From DASVDK01 sp036562265 [NCBI: Thermodesulfobacteriota bacterium] (GTDB lineage: Bacteria; DASVDK01), in NCBI GenBank assembly GCA_036562265.1, contig DATCKS010000100.1, forward strand, positions 1 to 7,077: DNA of 7,077 nucleotides, read 5' to 3'. Of the stretch, positions 6,183 through 7,077 are shown piece after piece; position 1 is the stretch's first letter, and every line of letters starts with the position of its first letter. The translations under genes were made by a program, and so were the position numbers. The notes beneath the pieces are model-generated. The model was not told the origin of the DNA, did not search any database, and worked only from the letters and a program-made list of their open reading frames with translations.

Positions 6183-7077
6183 ACGGTACGCCGGGCGAGT
6201 CCCCCAAGCCGCTCCTCTCGCCCGCCGCGCTCGCCGTGGTCCGGCCCGACGCGCCCAGGGCGTCGCGGCTCGCGGCCGCACGGGGCGAGGCGCCCCTCGG
6301 CGCGGCCGACCGGCTCGCCGCGCTGGCCGTCCTGGCCGCCGACCGCGATCCGGCGGTCCGCGAGGCGGCGCGCGACCGCCTCGCCCGCGGTCCCGTGGCG
6401 CCGCTCCTCGAGGGCGTCACCCCGGACACCGACCCTCGCATCCTCGACATCCTCGCCCGCGTCCGCGGCGCCGACCCGGCGGTGGCCGATCGGCTGCTCC
6501 GGCATCCGCGGGTGCCCGACACCGCGCTGGCGCGGCTCGCCGTCGCGCGGCCGGCGGCGCTCCTCGCCGCCGTGCAGGACCGCGCGATCCCGCGGCCGCA
6601 TCGGGCCCGCATCGCGAGCGCCATGGCGCGGGCGGAGGCGGCGGGGGCGACCCCTTCAGCCGAGGCGGGCGCCACATCGTCGTCGCCGGCACGGCCTTCC
6701 CAGAACGCACCGCAGAGTCCGTCGCCTGTGCCGTCGGAGGCGGCGGCACCGCCCGCATCGTCGCCGGCACGGCCTTCCCAGGACGCACCGCACGGTTCGT
6801 CGCCGGCACCGTCGGGGACCGGCGCGCCGGCCGATCCGGCACGGCCGAGCGGGGACGCGCCGCAGGGGGGAGACCTCTCCGAGGCCGAGGCCGAGGCGCT
6901 CGTGGCGCGCCTCGCCGCGGGAGAGGACGCGGGCGTCCGCTTCGACCCTGCCCTCACGGAGGAGTCCGGCCGGGCGCTCGACGAGGGCTCGCCGCAGCAC
7001 GAGAGCGTCTACAAGCAGATCCTCCAGATGAACGTGTCGCAGAAGATCCAGCTCGCCTTCAAGGGCAACAAGGAGGC
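6179..7077 (+). CDS. Alpha-helical HEAT-like repeat protein (3' truncated)
   Basis: An open frame runs without a stop from GTG 6179 to the window end, giving 299 complete codons. GTGA overlaps the TPR stop, and GGAGG lies nine bases upstream. Residues ~40-155 are Leu/Ala-rich paired helices: DRLAALAVLAADRDPAVREA at 44-63 resembles a HEAT-like repeat, and LLRHPRVPDTALARLA at 106-121 a related helical repeat. Residues ~157-230 form a disordered Pro/Ala/Ser linker with imperfect repeats of PARPS-DAP at 170, 196 and 220. From 275 a second ordered domain begins (SVYKQILQMNVSQKIQLAF, then KGNKE). I recall this segment from uncharacterised deltaproteobacterial helical-repeat proteins, where further repeats follow. 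No catalytic motif, signal peptide or membrane segment is visible. A scaffold role with its TPR neighbour is inferred; the function is unknown. Confidence 0.8.
   Translation, partial: MNGTPGESPKPLLSPAALAVVRPDAPRASRLAAARGEAPLGAADRLAALAVLAADRDPAVREAARDRLARGPVAPLLEGVTPDTDPRILDILARVRGADPAVADRLLRHPRVPDTALARLAVARPAALLAAVQDRAIPRPHRARIASAMARAEAAGATPSAEAGATSSSPARPSQNAPQSPSPVPSEAAAPPASSPARPSQDAPHGSSPAPSGTGAPADPARPSGDAPQGGDLSEAEAEALVARLAAGEDAGVRFDPALTEESGRALDEGSPQHESVYKQILQMNVSQKIQLAFKGNKE
6680..6792 (+). repeat. Direct repeat in Pro/Ala/Ser linker
   Basis: A 35-bp sequence at 6680-6714 recurs at 6758-6792 with one mismatch (A at 6704, G at 6782), 78 bp (26 codons) apart. It encodes SSPARPSQ followed by N or D and AP. 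A third, weaker protein-level copy (PARPSGDAP) begins at 6836, 24 codons further on. All copies are in frame, so recombination between them would change linker length only. Confidence 0.85.

Noticed and set aside
6130-6957. Minus-strand open frames over the 3' region
   Set aside because: The + strand frame from 6179 has a strong ribosome site, stop-start coupling and recognisable helical repeats; the antisense products are low-complexity.

Overview
This is a very GC-rich window in which all genes lie on the + strand and are tightly packed. It reads as chromosomal core DNA from a high-GC member of the former Deltaproteobacteria (Myxococcota or Desulfuromonadota type). That placement is an inference. 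It rests on the C-terminal helical module of the first gene, the C-terminal signature of the TPR protein and the helical-repeat protein after it, which I recall from that group, and on the valS-birA-coaX order. No mobile element, CRISPR array, tRNA or rRNA is visible.

Layout. (1) Positions 1-1172 hold the 3' part of a response-regulator-like gene: the last helix of a receiver domain, a very long acidic linker without any basic residue, and a conserved helical C-terminal module. (2) A 131-bp gap carries a likely extended -10 promoter almost touching the next start codon. (3) Positions 1304-5625 form a compact operon of valS (valyl-tRNA synthetase), birA (monofunctional biotin-protein ligase) and coaX (type III pantothenate kinase), with gaps of 8 and 6 bp. 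(4) A second promoter, the best consensus match in the window, begins inside the coaX stop codon and drives a 90-bp leader that can fold into hairpins. (5) Positions 5715-7077 hold a two-gene unit: a small TPR protein with a basic tail, overlapping by 4 bp a helical-repeat (HEAT-like) protein that is cut by the window end.

The central operon joins three housekeeping steps: charging tRNA-Val, attaching biotin to carboxylases, and the first step of coenzyme A synthesis. The flanking genes look like signalling or scaffolding proteins of unknown role. They are the least understood part of the window. I found no clear evidence of a new defence or mobile system. The points most worth a second look are the base-free 285-residue linker and its nested repeats, the possibly leaderless valS mRNA, the unusual metal-site residues in ValRS, and the TPR plus helical-repeat gene pair.
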